Source: Rhipidocladum racemiflorum | Lineage: Eukaryota > Streptophyta > Magnoliopsida > Poales > Poaceae | Reading direction: 5' to 3' | DNA length: 64,000 bases | NCBI GenBank assembly: GCA_036346355.1 | Contig: JAYEVF010000048.1 | Coordinates: 96,001-160,000, forward strand | Shown: positions 11,283-23,345 of the stretch, one piece after another | Layout: each line of letters starts with the position of its first letter | Numbering within the stretch: the first letter of the stretch is position 1 | The notes under the pieces: generated by a model | What the model was told of the DNA's origin: nothing | What the model saw: the letters and a program-made list of their open reading frames with translations, nothing else | Database searches by the model: none | Position numbers and translations under genes: made by a program

Positions 11283-14200
11283 TGTAATATCCCGAGTATT
11301 TCTATACTCAAGCCACTGTACATTTGTACTCAAACGCTGTTCAATAATACACTGTGCTTGTGTATTTTCGTGTCTTGAGTGAACATACTTGCTTGGGATC
11401 AGAAAGAACCCTTCAACTTAAGTAATTTCGCTCATAAGTAAATTCGAATTAGGTTGGGCAAGTGCCTGTGACCCTATTAACTTCCAAAATACTTTGGGAC
11501 AATTAGTAATCAACCACAAGCGTTAGCCGTCAAGGCCCAAGTTCAAAAGTTCTGGATGTCGGAGTATCCGGATCCACACTCGGAGTATCGGATCCAACCG
11601 GAATGTCGGACAAAGTCCGGAGTGTCCGGATTGGGCTGGCCGAAGCAGTCCAACCGGAGTGTCGGACCAATGTCCGAGTGTCCGGTTAGTGTTACAAAGA
11701 CCCCAACCCGAGTCTCCGGTTGAGTCGAGAGTCCGTATTGGCGTGGGGTTTTGTATAAAGTCCCATTTCGTGGCTCCTTCCATTCTTTCTTCTTCTACTT
11801 TGGTTTCCCCACTTCCTTGGTGTTCTCTCCACCACCCCGAGCTCCTCTCCAATGAGCCACCGTACGGTGACCCTCCCCGGTGACTCCTCCATCTCGGTGT
11901 GCTCCTCCCCAAGCCGTCATTCCCCATCCTCCACCGGCGTTGCTCCTCCTCCATCTTCCTTGGAGGTAAGCTTTTCTCTTAGGGTTTGATTCGCGGGATT
12001 CTTGGGTTCTAGAGTCGTTCATGGTGGGATTAGGACTTAGGTTTGGATTTGGGAGGCTAGGGTTGAACTTGGATTCTAGGGTTTTGGGTGTAGTGGTTCT
12101 AGGGTTGAAAATGGGATTTGGATTAGTGAATGTGGTATGCTAGAGTGGTAGATCGGGTAGTAGTAATGTCGATTTAAGAAGTTGTTGGTGTGAGTTAGAG
12201 GTTTGGCGGGTTAGCGACGTTTTCTCGTAGAATCGGCTAGTTCGGAACTCCTTCCGGTTCGCTAGGTGAACGAAAGTCGTAGATCGGGTCGCGGTGAAGT
12301 TGTAGGGAGTGGTAAGGTCTCCGTCTCCTCGTCGAGTTGGACCAAATGCCCTAGGACCGGAGTATCCGGGCATATGGTCCGGAGTGTCCGGATTGTCCGG
12401 AGTATCCGGACGAAACGGTCCGGAGTGTCCGGCCTATCCGGACTGTCTGGATGCAAAACCGGACTATCCGGGTTAAGGCTGTTCTGTCGGCCGTGTTGTG
12501 TTGTCCGAAAGGCTGTTTCTTCAGGGTTTCTTGGTTGTACTTCATTCTTGTGTATTGCATGCACTTCATGGTGCATTTAAAACTTTCTTTTGCTAAGTTG
12601 TATTTCTTTCTATCGTTTTTGTTGCTTTGACCGATTAGAGGCTAGCGAGTCGGGCTTCGCCTCGAACAACCCGAGCATCATCCCGGACATCACCGAAGTG
12701 CAACAACAAGGCAAGCACCTCCTTTGACCATCTTGAAACCTATATTTCACGATGTCTACTTTGATTTCTCAAACCATATGCATTGTTTATATTCAAGAAA
12801 TTGCTAGTTTGTGGGAATGGTAGATATACCCTGATTTGGTGGTTTCCCTCAATTTAATTCCACTGAGATCATTGATAACCTTAGTAGGGTTAGACAATTT
12901 AATAATATGTCACTTGGGTATAACCGATTTAGTAATTGCTTACGATTAGACACTGCAATAGAGGTGAGCTAAGTTTGTCCTTTCCAAATGCTCAAAATTA
13001 TGATAAATGTATTTGGTCTTGGAAAAGTTTTGGAAATGTGAATCGTAAAGGTATATTGGTAAAAATGTGAAGTGTCTAGTTGGTAATTAGACTTGGCGGG
13101 AGGTATAATATGTGCTAGTTAAACATGGTGGTGATTGGTTGGCGAGTTAAGTGGAGTTCCCGCTTGAGTCACTAGGCAAAAATATAAGGACCGAACTTGT
13201 GACGGTTTTTGAATTGAACACCGTGCAACCGCGCAATGCTGGGATGGGGCAGCCTATTCTAGTACTTGAAGTGTGAGGGGATAGCCATGCCTGTTGGTAG
13301 GCCGAAGAGTGGACCTTTTCCTGTGTTGAGCGATCAAGCGCGGTGTGTGTGTCCTCACGACCCGCGTATGCGCCTTCGTGTGTGCGCTTGTACTTTTGCG
13401 GCGAGGAATCGCTCCGATTCATGTTTGTTGATACAACGGTGTACGCCTTGCTATGGGGTAATGCCGCGGCCAACAATTCGCCGTCGTCACGATGAGTATT
13501 CCGTGGCCGCCTGAGTGGTGGTTGGCCTCTTATCGCCATAGTAGTGGATTTGTCGTCACCGGTCTTTGGGGTGTGGCTATAACCTCAACGATGGGAAAGA
13601 ATAGATCATTCTTGTATATCGGATACCTCGTGTATCGCGTGTACCCTGGATAGCGAGGATGCAAGTCTGAGTTGTGTTTGGGTAAAGTGCGCAAACTCTG
13701 CAGAGTATCAAATAATTCTAATCGATTAGCCGTGCTCACGGTTATGAGCGATCTTCTCTAATCATATCAAGTATAGAGATTTGGTTTGGTTTTGAAAATG
13801 AAAATCTATTTGAGTCGGTATAAAGTATGTGGTGGAATGGTACTTGATGGAATTGTGGATATGTGTATATGATTCTCGATGGGATTATGAGTATGTATGG
13901 ATGTCGATTCGTATCGATTCGACCATGGATGGTGGCATTTGTGGAGCTCGATTATTACGATATCAGTAAATATGTTTTATTCAAAGCTGCTGTCTTTCAA
14001 ATTAAGTATTACTTTTCGATGAACTATTTTAAATCCAGCTTTACGCAATTAACCCGATGTAGAAGCTTTATCCTGTTGAATCAGCCTGCATTTATTTATA
14101 TTTCCATACACTAAAGTCTTGCGAGTACATACGTGTACTCACCGTTCTTTAACCCTTTTTCCACAGAGGAAGGTAATGATGATGTCCTGATGATGGCGAG

Positions 14201-14601
14201 CCCCTTTTACTGCGAGTGTTGCGGCCGTAGTCCCTCCCTCCGATCGAGCTTTGTGGGGTGGTCGAGGCCGGTGCCGGGTTGTCTTTCTTTTGTTTCCGCT
14301 GTCGCTTTACTTCTTTTGGTTTCTGTAATACTCTTGTTCAAGGTTTACACCCAGTTATGTAAATTATCGTAGTTTATCCTTCCATGCCTTGGTACTGCGT
14401 GGTTGTTGATGCGCGATCTTTGGGCTCTTGATCCAGGGATCCGATGTCGGATGCGTCTGAGCACCGGTCCGGCTAAGGGTTCGATCCCGTCGATCGAATT
14501 TTTAGGTTCAGATCTTGATGTCGAGGCTTCCTGTTGCTATACGGTGCTATACGCTACTGATGAAGCGGCGTCTGATGCAGTATAGGAAGAGGGGTCCCAC
14601 A
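11283..14601 (+). repeat. LTR 1 of the compound gypsy element
   Basis: 3,319 bp. Nearly identical to LTRs 2 and 3 over AT-rich stretches, but missing single bases at many CCGG and CGG words. It includes two clusters of TCCGG-type words (about 11,555-11,700 and 12,350-12,475), a TATA box, a pyrimidine-rich leader, a splice-donor-like GAG|GTAAGC at 11,966 and an acceptor-like TTCCACAG ending at 14,166. Confidence 0.93.
11754..11760 (+). promoter_or_regulatory. TATA box in LTR 1
   Basis: TATAAAG, in the same context as TATAAAAG in LTRs 2 and 3; one A is missing here. Confidence 0.6.
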
Positions 14602-14605
14602 GCGT

Positions 14606-14618
14606 TGGTATCAGAGCC
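14606..14618 (+). other. Primer-binding site, initiator-Met type
   Basis: TGGTATCAGAGCC, five bases after the end of LTR 1. This is the classic complement of the tRNA-iMet 3' end. Confidence 0.9.
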
Positions 14619-15051
14619 ATTGACTGCAGGAGGACTTAGTTAGCCTGGACGTTAGACTTAGGGACAGATTTTTCTTCTCAAAATTTATTTTGAAGTACAA
14701 AACTCTATTTTCAAAGTGTAGAATGCTATTCTTGTCCATTCTATAGCTTTTCGCTTATCTACTCTTCAAAATGAATCGATCTTAATCCAAATTTCAAAAA
14801 TTTGTTTCCTTCTTCTATCTTGTTCAAAAGGATTAAGAGGAATGCGGTTTTAGCTAAGAATGGAGTTAAGGATAGATGTTTGTGGTTGTAATTAGGGACT
14901 ATTTGTTGTTTCCCTGAGTTAGTTTTGAATTGGTTCTTATGCTTCTTTGAATGAATGCTTGTAGTGTGTTTGTGTTTATGAGTGCATCCTTTGGGATCAA
15001 TCATTACGCACTTGATTTGCCTGATTAGTTGACTCAATTGTGCATTTCGAG

Positions 15052-16487
15052 ATGCCTCCCGAAAGAGAATAGTTCGTGCGCTTCCAGCAGGTGATGATGC
15101 TTTGAGGCGTGGCAATCTGATGGGAGCGGGGGCCCAACGATCGCGGGTCCCTACCGTGGGTCGGTGGGGTTCGATCTCGGCTACATGCCCAGTGAGGAGC
15201 TCCTCCACCTCCTCCTGCTCCCGATATGGCTGCACTCATGTTGCGGCAGACTCGGCTCATGGAGCTGATGGTCCAGTCGTCCCAGTGGGCAGAATACCAG
15301 CAGAAGAAGCAGCCTCTTGCTGTCGAGTTCCAGCCGAACTCGACCGCCGAGCTTTTCTTCAGCTCTGAGATCCGATGGAGGCGGAGGATTGGCTTAGCGA
15401 CATGGAGGAAGTTGGAGTTAGTCGGTTGCACCGATGCGGAGAAGGTTCAAGACACCGCCTACTACCTCCAGGGACCCGGCCTTCGTGGTGGAGCGGCTTC
15501 AGGGCTGTTCGCCTGCAGATCAGTCACCACATGGGCGAGTTCAAGGCGCCTTCGCTCCTTCCATGTTCAGCGGGCTTGATCGAGATCAAGAAGCGGGAGT
15601 TCTACGACCTTCGCCAGGGTCTATGGCGGTGATGGACTACCTCCACCGCTTCAACCATTTGTCACGCTATGTTGTCGATGAGGTGACCACCGAGGCTAGG
15701 AGAGTGACATTGTTCAAGGAGCACCTCACCGAGGAGATCCGTTTCCGGCTCGCCGGTCATGACATTCCTAGCCTGCAGTGTCTTGGTGGGCAAGGCCATT
15801 AGCATTGAGGATGGCGCCAAGGCGCTTATGGAGAGCCGCCATAGCGCAAGTGGGCAGCTCGGCCATCGGTCGGCGGACCTTCCAGACCCGCACCTTCACT
15901 CGATCGGCTTCCGGCCTTGGCGCCGCTTGATTCGGAGGTCTCAGGGCTTACCTCCTCGCCTGCCCGTAGTTGATGCGATCACCTAGCCGCCCAAGATGGC
16001 CGGTTGGGGTCCCGAATCCATTTGGCCATATCACTTGCTTCTCCTGCGGCGGAAGGGCCACTTCGCCGCGATGCTGTCCGGCGGCAGCGGCGGACAGCTC
16101 GAGTGCACCGGCCCGTCCCGAAGTCGATCTGGTGGGCGTGGGAGTGGGCGATCAGACGCCCGGTTCCGTGCAGCTTCAGCTCGGGCCATGGCCGCTGAAT
16201 GTAGCCACCGCAGAAGGAAGGCGGCGGCTCCAGATGTGGTGTTGGGTACGTTATCTGTTCATTCCGTACTCCGCCTTAGTATTATTTGACTCTGGGCGTC
16301 GCATTCCTTTATTTCTTCACGGTTTGTTGTTCGAGATGAGGTCTGCATTCTTTGTACCTCGAGAAGTACTTGTTGATCCGCTACGCTGGATCCGTTTTAT
16401 TTGCCGAGCTTGTGAGCCAGGGGTTAGAATTGAGATCAATGGGGTAGAATTTCGGGTGATCTTATCAACATTGAGGCGTCAGTCTTG
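15052..16487 (+). pseudogene. gag-protease of gypsy unit 1, frameshifted
   Basis: The Gag start is ATGCCTCCCGAA at 15,052. The frame jumps several times. Recognisable pieces are EAEDWL near 15,377, the DYLHRFNHLSRYV block (15,628-15,675), a CCHC knuckle CFSCG-x2-GHFAA near 16,040, and a protease DSG at about 16,276. The protease reads DSGRR because one base is missing relative to unit 2 (DSGAS). Compared with unit 2, most differences are indels in GC-rich words. The product would be the capsid/nucleocapsid and aspartic protease of the element. Confidence 0.85.
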
Positions 16488-16497
16488 ATGTGATTCT

Positions 16498-19400
16498 GGT
16501 ATGGACTGGCTGTCCAAGCATCAGGGGCATATTGATTGTGCCAGGAGATCCGTTTCATTAGTCAACCCTGATGGCATTGCTGTTACCTTTTCTTCGTTCA
16601 GCGGTCGGCGACCTTTGCTCGGTGCTCTTTACATTCGGGGACGATCAGGTACCGGTGGTGTGTGAGTACCCTGATGTGTTCCCTGATGAGCTGCCAGGTT
16701 TGCCACCTGATCGTGATTTGGAGTTCATCATCGATCTCTTACCTGGCACTTCTCCAATTTCTAAGCGTCCGTACAGGATGCCTGCTGATGAGCTGATCGA
16801 GTTGAAGATTCAGCTCAAGGAGCAGTTAGAGAAGGGTTCATTCGTCCCGATTCTTCTCCCTGGGGCAGCCCAGTTCTGTTTGTGAAGAAGAAAGACGGCA
16901 CTCTTCGCATGTGCGTTGATTACCGGTCGTTGAATGAGGTCACTGTCAAGAACAAGTATCCTCTCCCTCGGATCGATGATTTGTTTGACCAATTAGGCGG
17001 AGCTCGAGTTTTCTCCAAAATAGACTTGAGATCCGGCTATTTTCAGCTCAAGATCCGTCCGGAGGATATCGTGAAGACCGCATTCACCACTCGCTACGGC
17101 CTGCATGCGAGTACACTGATTGTTTCGTTTGGCCTCACCAATGCACCAACCACCTTCATGAATCGATGAACAAAGTCTTCATGGAGTTCCTTGATAGATT
17201 TGTGGTGGTGTTCATTGATGACATCCTCATATACTCTAAGGATGATGATGAGCACGCACTTCACTTGCATATGGTGCTTAGCAAGCTTCGCGAGCATCGC
17301 TTGTATGCCAAGTTCGGTAAGTGTGAGTTCGGCTCAAGCAAGTGGAGTTTCGGGGCATGTCCTGTCGGAAGGTGGGGTAGCGATTGATCCACGCAAGGTA
17401 CAAGGCGTACTCAATTGGGAGCAGCCCGCAATGTCCCTGAGATTCGGAGTTTTCTCGGTCTTGCCGGATACTATCGCCGGTTTATCGAGAATTTCTCCAA
17501 AATTTCTAAACCATTGTCAGCGCTACTCAAGAAGGAGAAGAAATATGAGTGGTCACCTGGTTGTGAGTCCAGTTTTCAGGAGCTGAAGAATAGACTCACC
17601 ACTGCACCAGTGTTGGTCCTTCCTGACATTCACAAGAACTTCGATGTCTATTGTGATGCATCCCGTCTTGGACTTGGTTGTGTGTTGATGCAGGAGGGCA
17701 AAGTGGTTGCTTATGCTTCTCGACAGCTAAAGCCTCATGAAGCCAATTACCCGACGCATGATTTGGAGCTTGCAGCTGTTGTTCATGCTCTCAAGTTGTG
17801 GCGACATTATCTCGTAGGAAACAGATGTGAGATCTACACCGACCACAAAAGCTTAAAGTACTTCTTTTCGTAGCCAGATCTGAATTTGAGACAGCGTCGA
17901 TGGCTAGAGCTGATCAAAGACTATGATTTGGGTATTCATTACCATCCTGGCAAGGCGAATGTGGTTGCAGATGCCCTCAGTCGCAAGCTGCACCTGATGA
18001 ATGCCTTGGGTGTCATTGGCGATCTCGGTGGTTGAAGAGTTTCGAAGCTCAATCTAGAAGTGGTTGAGTATGGTTACGTTTACCTTTAGCCGTACAACCC
18101 ACTCTAGAGTCTCGGATTCAGGCAGCTCAACTACAAGATGATCTTTGTGATTGAGATTAGACGCCTTGATTGGTGAAAATGGCGCATCTCCGAGGTTTTT
18201 CGTGAAGTCCAATGGGCTGATCTTGCATGGGCAGCAGTGTATGTCCTCGATAATGTTGAGATCAAGGGGTTGATCCTGTCGTAAGCTCATGATACTCCTC
18301 TCTCTGTCCATCCTGGCAGCACCAAGATGTACCAGACCTTCGCGAGCAGTACGGTGGCCAGGTATGAAGAAGGAGCTCGCGGCTCATGTGGCGCATTGAG
18401 ATGTGTGCCAGCGTGTCAAGGCTGAACATCAAAGGCCAGCCGGATTACTTCAGCCATTGCAGATCCCTGAGTGGAAGTGGGAAGAGATTGGGATGGATTT
18501 CATTACCGGTCTACCAAGGTCCTCCACCGGTCACGACTCTATTTGGGTGATCATTGACCGTCTGACCAAGGTAGCTCATTTCATTCCGATTCATACCACC
18601 TATTGCAGGCCAAGCTAGCGGAACTCTATTTGCAGAATATTGTTCGGCTCCATGGAGTTCCAAAAGTCATAATCTCTGACCGTGGTTCGCAGTTCACCTC
18701 CAGATTTTGGGAGAGTTTGCAGTCCATTCTTGGCACTAAGCTATCCTTCAAGATACCTTACCATCCCCAAGCGACGGACAGACGGAAAGGGCAAACCAAA
18801 TCCTTGAAGACATGCTAAGGGCTTGTGTGCTTTGTACTCTGACAAGTCGTGGGAGAAATGCTTGCAATTTGCTGAGTTCTCCTACAACAACATCATCAAG
18901 TCAGTCTTCAGATGTCGCCTTTCGAGGCTCTTTATGGCAAGAAGTGCAGAACACCACTGTTTTGGTCCGAGGTTGGTGAGAGGCAATTCTTCGGGCCAGC
19001 CATGATTGAAGAGGCTGAAAGGCAAGTTAGCTTGATTCGAGACCGGCTGAGAGAAGCTCAGTCTCGTCAGAAGAGCTATGCTGATCGTCGACGCCGCGAG
19101 TTGAGTTTTGAGGTGGGTGACTTTGTTTATCTCAAGGTCTCACCACTCCGCGGTACTCGCAGATTTCAAGTCCGCGGGAAGCTAGCCCCGCGATACATCG
19201 GTCCGTTCCGGATTTTTGAGAAGGTTGGTGTTGTGGCTTATCGGCTGGAGCTACCGCCACATCTTTCGGACATTCACGATGTGTTCCACGTGTCCCAATT
19301 GAAGAAGAGTCTTCGGGTTCCATCGGAAGTTACCCAATTGGACCATCTTGATTTGCAGCCTGATCTTTCGTATCGAGAGTATCCAGTCCGTATTCTCGAG

Positions 19401-19536
19401 ACAGCTGAGCGTCACACTCGCAGTCAGGTTATCAAGATGCTCAAGGTCGATGGAGCAACCATTCGTAAGATGAAGCCACGTGGGAGCGTGAAGACCATAT
19501 TCAGCGAGTAATACCCCGAATTTCTTGAGAGAATTA
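16498..19536 (+). pseudogene. pol (RT, RNase H, integrase) of gypsy unit 1, frameshifted
   Basis: The domains are in order. RT is at 16,660-17,400, with MCVDYRSLN, KYPLPRIDDLFDQL and the catalytic FIDDILIYS. RNase H is at 17,590-17,873, with VYCDASRLGLG and YTDHKSLKY, then a stop replacing a Gln codon at 17,872. The integrase core is at 18,400-18,960, with GMDFITGLP, ISDRGSQFTSRFW and MSPFEALYGK. The integrase C-terminus follows, with HDVFHVSQLKKSL and a degraded chromodomain-like tail near 19,440-19,530. About six frameshifts and stops break it. RT and integrase residues themselves are intact. Confidence 0.9.
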
Positions 19537-19560
19537 GCAATCTCGAGGACGAGATTTTTG

Positions 19561-19573
19561 TAAGGGGGTAGAC
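19561..19573 (+). other. Polypurine tract of gypsy unit 1
   Basis: TAAGGGGGTAGAC directly precedes LTR 2; the same tract precedes LTR 3 at 27,851-27,863. Confidence 0.8.
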
Positions 19574-22500
19574 TGTAATATCCCGAGTATTTCTATACTC
19601 AAGCCACTGTACATTTGTACTCAAACGCTGTTCAATAATACACTGTGCTTGTGTATTTTCGTGTCTTGAGTGAACATACTTGCTTGGGATCAGAAAGAAC
19701 CCTTCAACTTAAGTAATTTCGCTCATAAGTAAATTCGAATTAGGTTGGGCAAGTGCTGTGACCCTATTAACTTCCAAATACTTTGGAACAATTAGTAATC
19801 AACCACTGGAAGCGTTAGCCGTCAAGGCCCAAGTTCAAAAGTTCTGGATGTCGGAGTATCCGGATCCACACTCGGAGTATCGGATCCAACCGGAATGTCC
19901 GACAAAGTCCGAGTGTCCGGATTGGGCTGGCCGGCGGTCCAACCGGAGTGTCCGACCAATGTCCGGAGTGTCCGGGTTAGTGTTACCGAAGACCCCAACC
20001 CGAGTCTCGGGTTGAGTCGAGAGTCCGGTATTGGCGTGGGGTTTTGTATAAAAGTCCCATTTCGTGGCTCCCTTCCATTCTTTCTTCTTCTACTTTGGTT
20101 TCCCCACTTCCTTGGTGTTCTCTCCACCACCCCGAGCTCCTCTCCAATGAGCCACCGGCCGGTGACCCTCCCGGTGACTCCTCCATCTCGGTGTGCTCCT
20201 CCCCAAGCCGTCATTCCCCATCCTCCACCGGCGTTGCTCCTCCTCCATCTTCCTTGGAGGTAAGCTTTTCTCTTAGGGTTTGATTCGCGGGATTCTTGGG
20301 TTCTAGAGTCGTTCATGGTGGGATTAGGACTTAGGTTTGGATTTGGGAGGCTAGGGTTGAACTTGGATTCTAGGGTTTTGGGTGTAGTGGTTCTAGGGTT
20401 GAAAATGGGATTTGGATTAGTGAATGTGGTATGCTAGAGTGGTAGATCGGGTAGTAGTAATGTCGATTTAAGAAGTTGTTGGTGTGAGTTAGAGGTTTGG
20501 CGGGTTAGCGACGTTTTCTCGTAGAATCGGCTAGTTCGAACTCCTTCCGGTTCGCTAGGTGAGCGAAAGTCGTAGATCGGTCGCGGTGAAGTTGTAGGGA
20601 GTGGTAAGGTCTCCGTCTCCTCGTCGAGTTGGACCAAATGCCCTAGGACCGGAGTATCGGGCATATGGTCCGGAGTGTCCGGATTGTCCGAGTATCCGGA
20701 CGAAGCAGTCCGGAGTGTCCGGCCTATCCGGACTGTCGGATGCAAAACCGGACTGTCCGGGTTAGGCTGTTCTGTCCGGTCGTGTTGTGTTGTCCGAGTG
20801 CGTCGTTTCTTCAGGGTTTCTTGGTTGTACTTCATTCTTGTGTATTGCATGCACTTCATGGTGCATTTAAAACTTTCTTTTGCTAAGTTGTATTTCTTTC
20901 ATCGTTTTGTTGCTTTGACCGATTAGAGGCTAGCGAAGTCGGGCTTCGCCTCGAACAACCCGAGCATCATCCGGACATCACCGAAGTGCAACAACAAGGC
21001 AAGCACCTCCTTTGACCATCTTGAAACCTATATTTCACGATGTCTACTTTGATTTCTCAAACCATATGCATTGTTTATATTCAAGAAATTGCTAGTTTGT
21101 GGGAATGGTAGATATACCCTGATTTGGTGGTTTCCCTCAATTTAATTCCCTGAGATCATTGATAACCTTAGTAGGGTTAGACAATTTAATAAAATGTCAC
21201 TTGGGTATAAACGATTTAGTAATTGCATACGCTTAGACACTGCAATAGAGGTGAGCAAAGTCAGTCCTTACCAAATGCTCAAAATTATGATAAATGTAAT
21301 TGGTCTTGGAAAAGTTTTGGAAATGTGAATCGTAAAGGTATATTGGTAAAAATGTGAAGTGTCTAGTTGGTAATTAGACTTGGCGGGAGGTATAATATGT
21401 GCTAGTTAAACATGGTGGTGATTGGTTGGCGAGTTAAGTGGAGTTCCCGCTTGAGTCACTAGGCAAAAATATAAGGACCGAACTTGTGACGGTTTTGAAT
21501 TGAACACCGTGCAACCGCGCAATCTTTGGGATGGGGCAGCCTATTCTAGTACTTGAAGTGTGAGGGATAGCCATGCCTGTTGGTAGGCCGAAGAGTGGAC
21601 CTTTTCCTGTGTTGAGCGATCAAGCGCGGTGTGTGTGTCCTCACGACCCGCCCGTATGCGCCTTCGTGTGTGCGCTTGTACTTTTGCAGCGAGGAATCGC
21701 CTCCGGTTCATGTTTGTTGATACAACGGTGTACGCCTTGCTATGGGGTAATGCCGCGGCCAACAATTCGCCGTCGTCACGATGAGTATTCCGTGGCGCTT
21801 TCGAGTGGTGGTTGGCCTCTTATCGCCATAGTAGTGGATTTGTCGTCACCGGTCTTTGGGGTGTGGCTATAACCTCAACGATGGGAAAGAATAGATCATT
21901 CTTGTATATCGGATACCTCGTGTATCGCGTGTACCCTGGATAGACGAGGGATGCAAGTCCGAGTTGTGTTTGGGTAAAGTGCGCAAACTCTGCAGAGTAT
22001 CAAATAATTCTAATCGATTAGCCGTGCTCACGGTTATGAGCAATCTTCTCTAATCATACCAAGTATAGAGATTTGGTTTGGTTTTGAAAATGAAAATCTA
22101 TTTGAGTCGGTATAAAGTATGTGGTGGAATGGTACTTGATGGAATTGTGGATATGTGTATATGATTCTCGATGGGATTATGAGTATGTATGGATGTCGAT
22201 TCGTATCGATTCGCGACCATGGATGGTGGCATTTGTGGAGCTCGATTATTCATTATCTGTAAATATGTTTTATTCAAGCTGCATCTTTCAAATTAAGTAT
22301 TACTTTTCGATGAACTATTTTAAATCCAACTTTTCTGCAATTAACCCGATGTAGAAGCTTTATCCTGTTGAATCAGCCTGCATTTATTTATATTTCCATA
22401 CACTAAAGTCTTGCGAGTACATACGTGTACTCACCGAATTCTTTGCTAACCCTTTTTTCCACAGAGGAAGGTAATGATGATGTCCGGATGATGGCGAGCC

Positions 22501-22898
22501 CCTTTTACTGCGAGTGTTGCGGCCGTAGTCCCTCCCTCGGTCGATGCTTTGTGGGGTGGTCGGGGCCAATTTTGGTTGTCTTTCTTTTGTTTCATTTGTC
22601 GCTTTACTTCTTTTGGTTTTACGTAATACTCTTGTTCAAGGTTTACACCCAGTTATGTAAATTATCGTAGTTTATCCTTCCGTGCCTTGGTACTCGTGTT
22701 GTTGAGTGCAGCGATCTTGGAGCTCTTGATCCAGGGATCGATGTCCAGGATCGTCTGAGGCAGATCGAAGCTAAGGGTTCGATCCGTCGATCGAATTTTA
22801 GGTTCAGATCTTGATTGTCGAGGCTTCTGTTGCTATCACGGTGCTATACGCTCTGATGAAGCGGCGTCTGATGCAGGTATAGGAAGAGGGTCCCCACG
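19574..22898 (+). repeat. LTR 2 (shared middle LTR) of the compound gypsy element
   Basis: About 3,325 bp. It begins TGTAATATCC and ends CCCCAC followed by G where the others have A. It acts as the 3' LTR of unit 1 and the 5' LTR of unit 2. Confidence 0.93.
20047..20054 (+). promoter_or_regulatory. TATA box in LTR 2
   Basis: TATAAAAG, about 470 bp into the LTR, after the first TCCGG cluster and before a CT-rich leader. Confidence 0.7.
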
Positions 22899-22902
22899 GC
22901 GT

Positions 22903-22914
22903 TGGTATCGAGCC
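22903..22914 (+). other. Primer-binding site of gypsy unit 2
   Basis: TGGTATCGAGCC, the iMet-type site with one A missing compared with unit 1. Confidence 0.85.
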
Positions 22915-23345
22915 ATTGACTGAGGAGGACTTAGTTAGCCTGGACGTTAGACTTAGGGACAGATTTTTCTTCTCAAAATTTATTTTGAAGTACAAAACTC
23001 TATTTTCAAAGTGTAGAATGCTATTCTTGTCCATTCTATAGCTTTTCGCTTATCTACTCTTCAAAATGAATCTGATCTTAATCCAAATTTCAAAAATTTG
23101 TTTCCTTCTTCTATCTTGTTCAAAAGGATTAAGAGGAATGCGGTTTTAGCTAAGAATGGGTTAAGGATAGATGTTTGTGGTTGTAATTAGGGACTATTTG
23201 TTGTTTCCCCGAGTTAGTTTTGAATTGGTTCTTATGCTTCTTTGAATGAATGCTTGTAGTGTGTTTGTGTTTATGAGTGCATCCTTTGGGATCAATCATT
23301 ACGCACTTGATTTGCCTGATTAGTTGACTCAACTGTGCATTTCAG

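Noticed and set aside
11523..12580. Several 70-140 codon frames in the LTR, repeated at 19.8-20.9 and 28.1-29.1 kb
   Set aside because: They recur with each LTR, shift with its indels, and mostly translate TCCGG-rich repeats.
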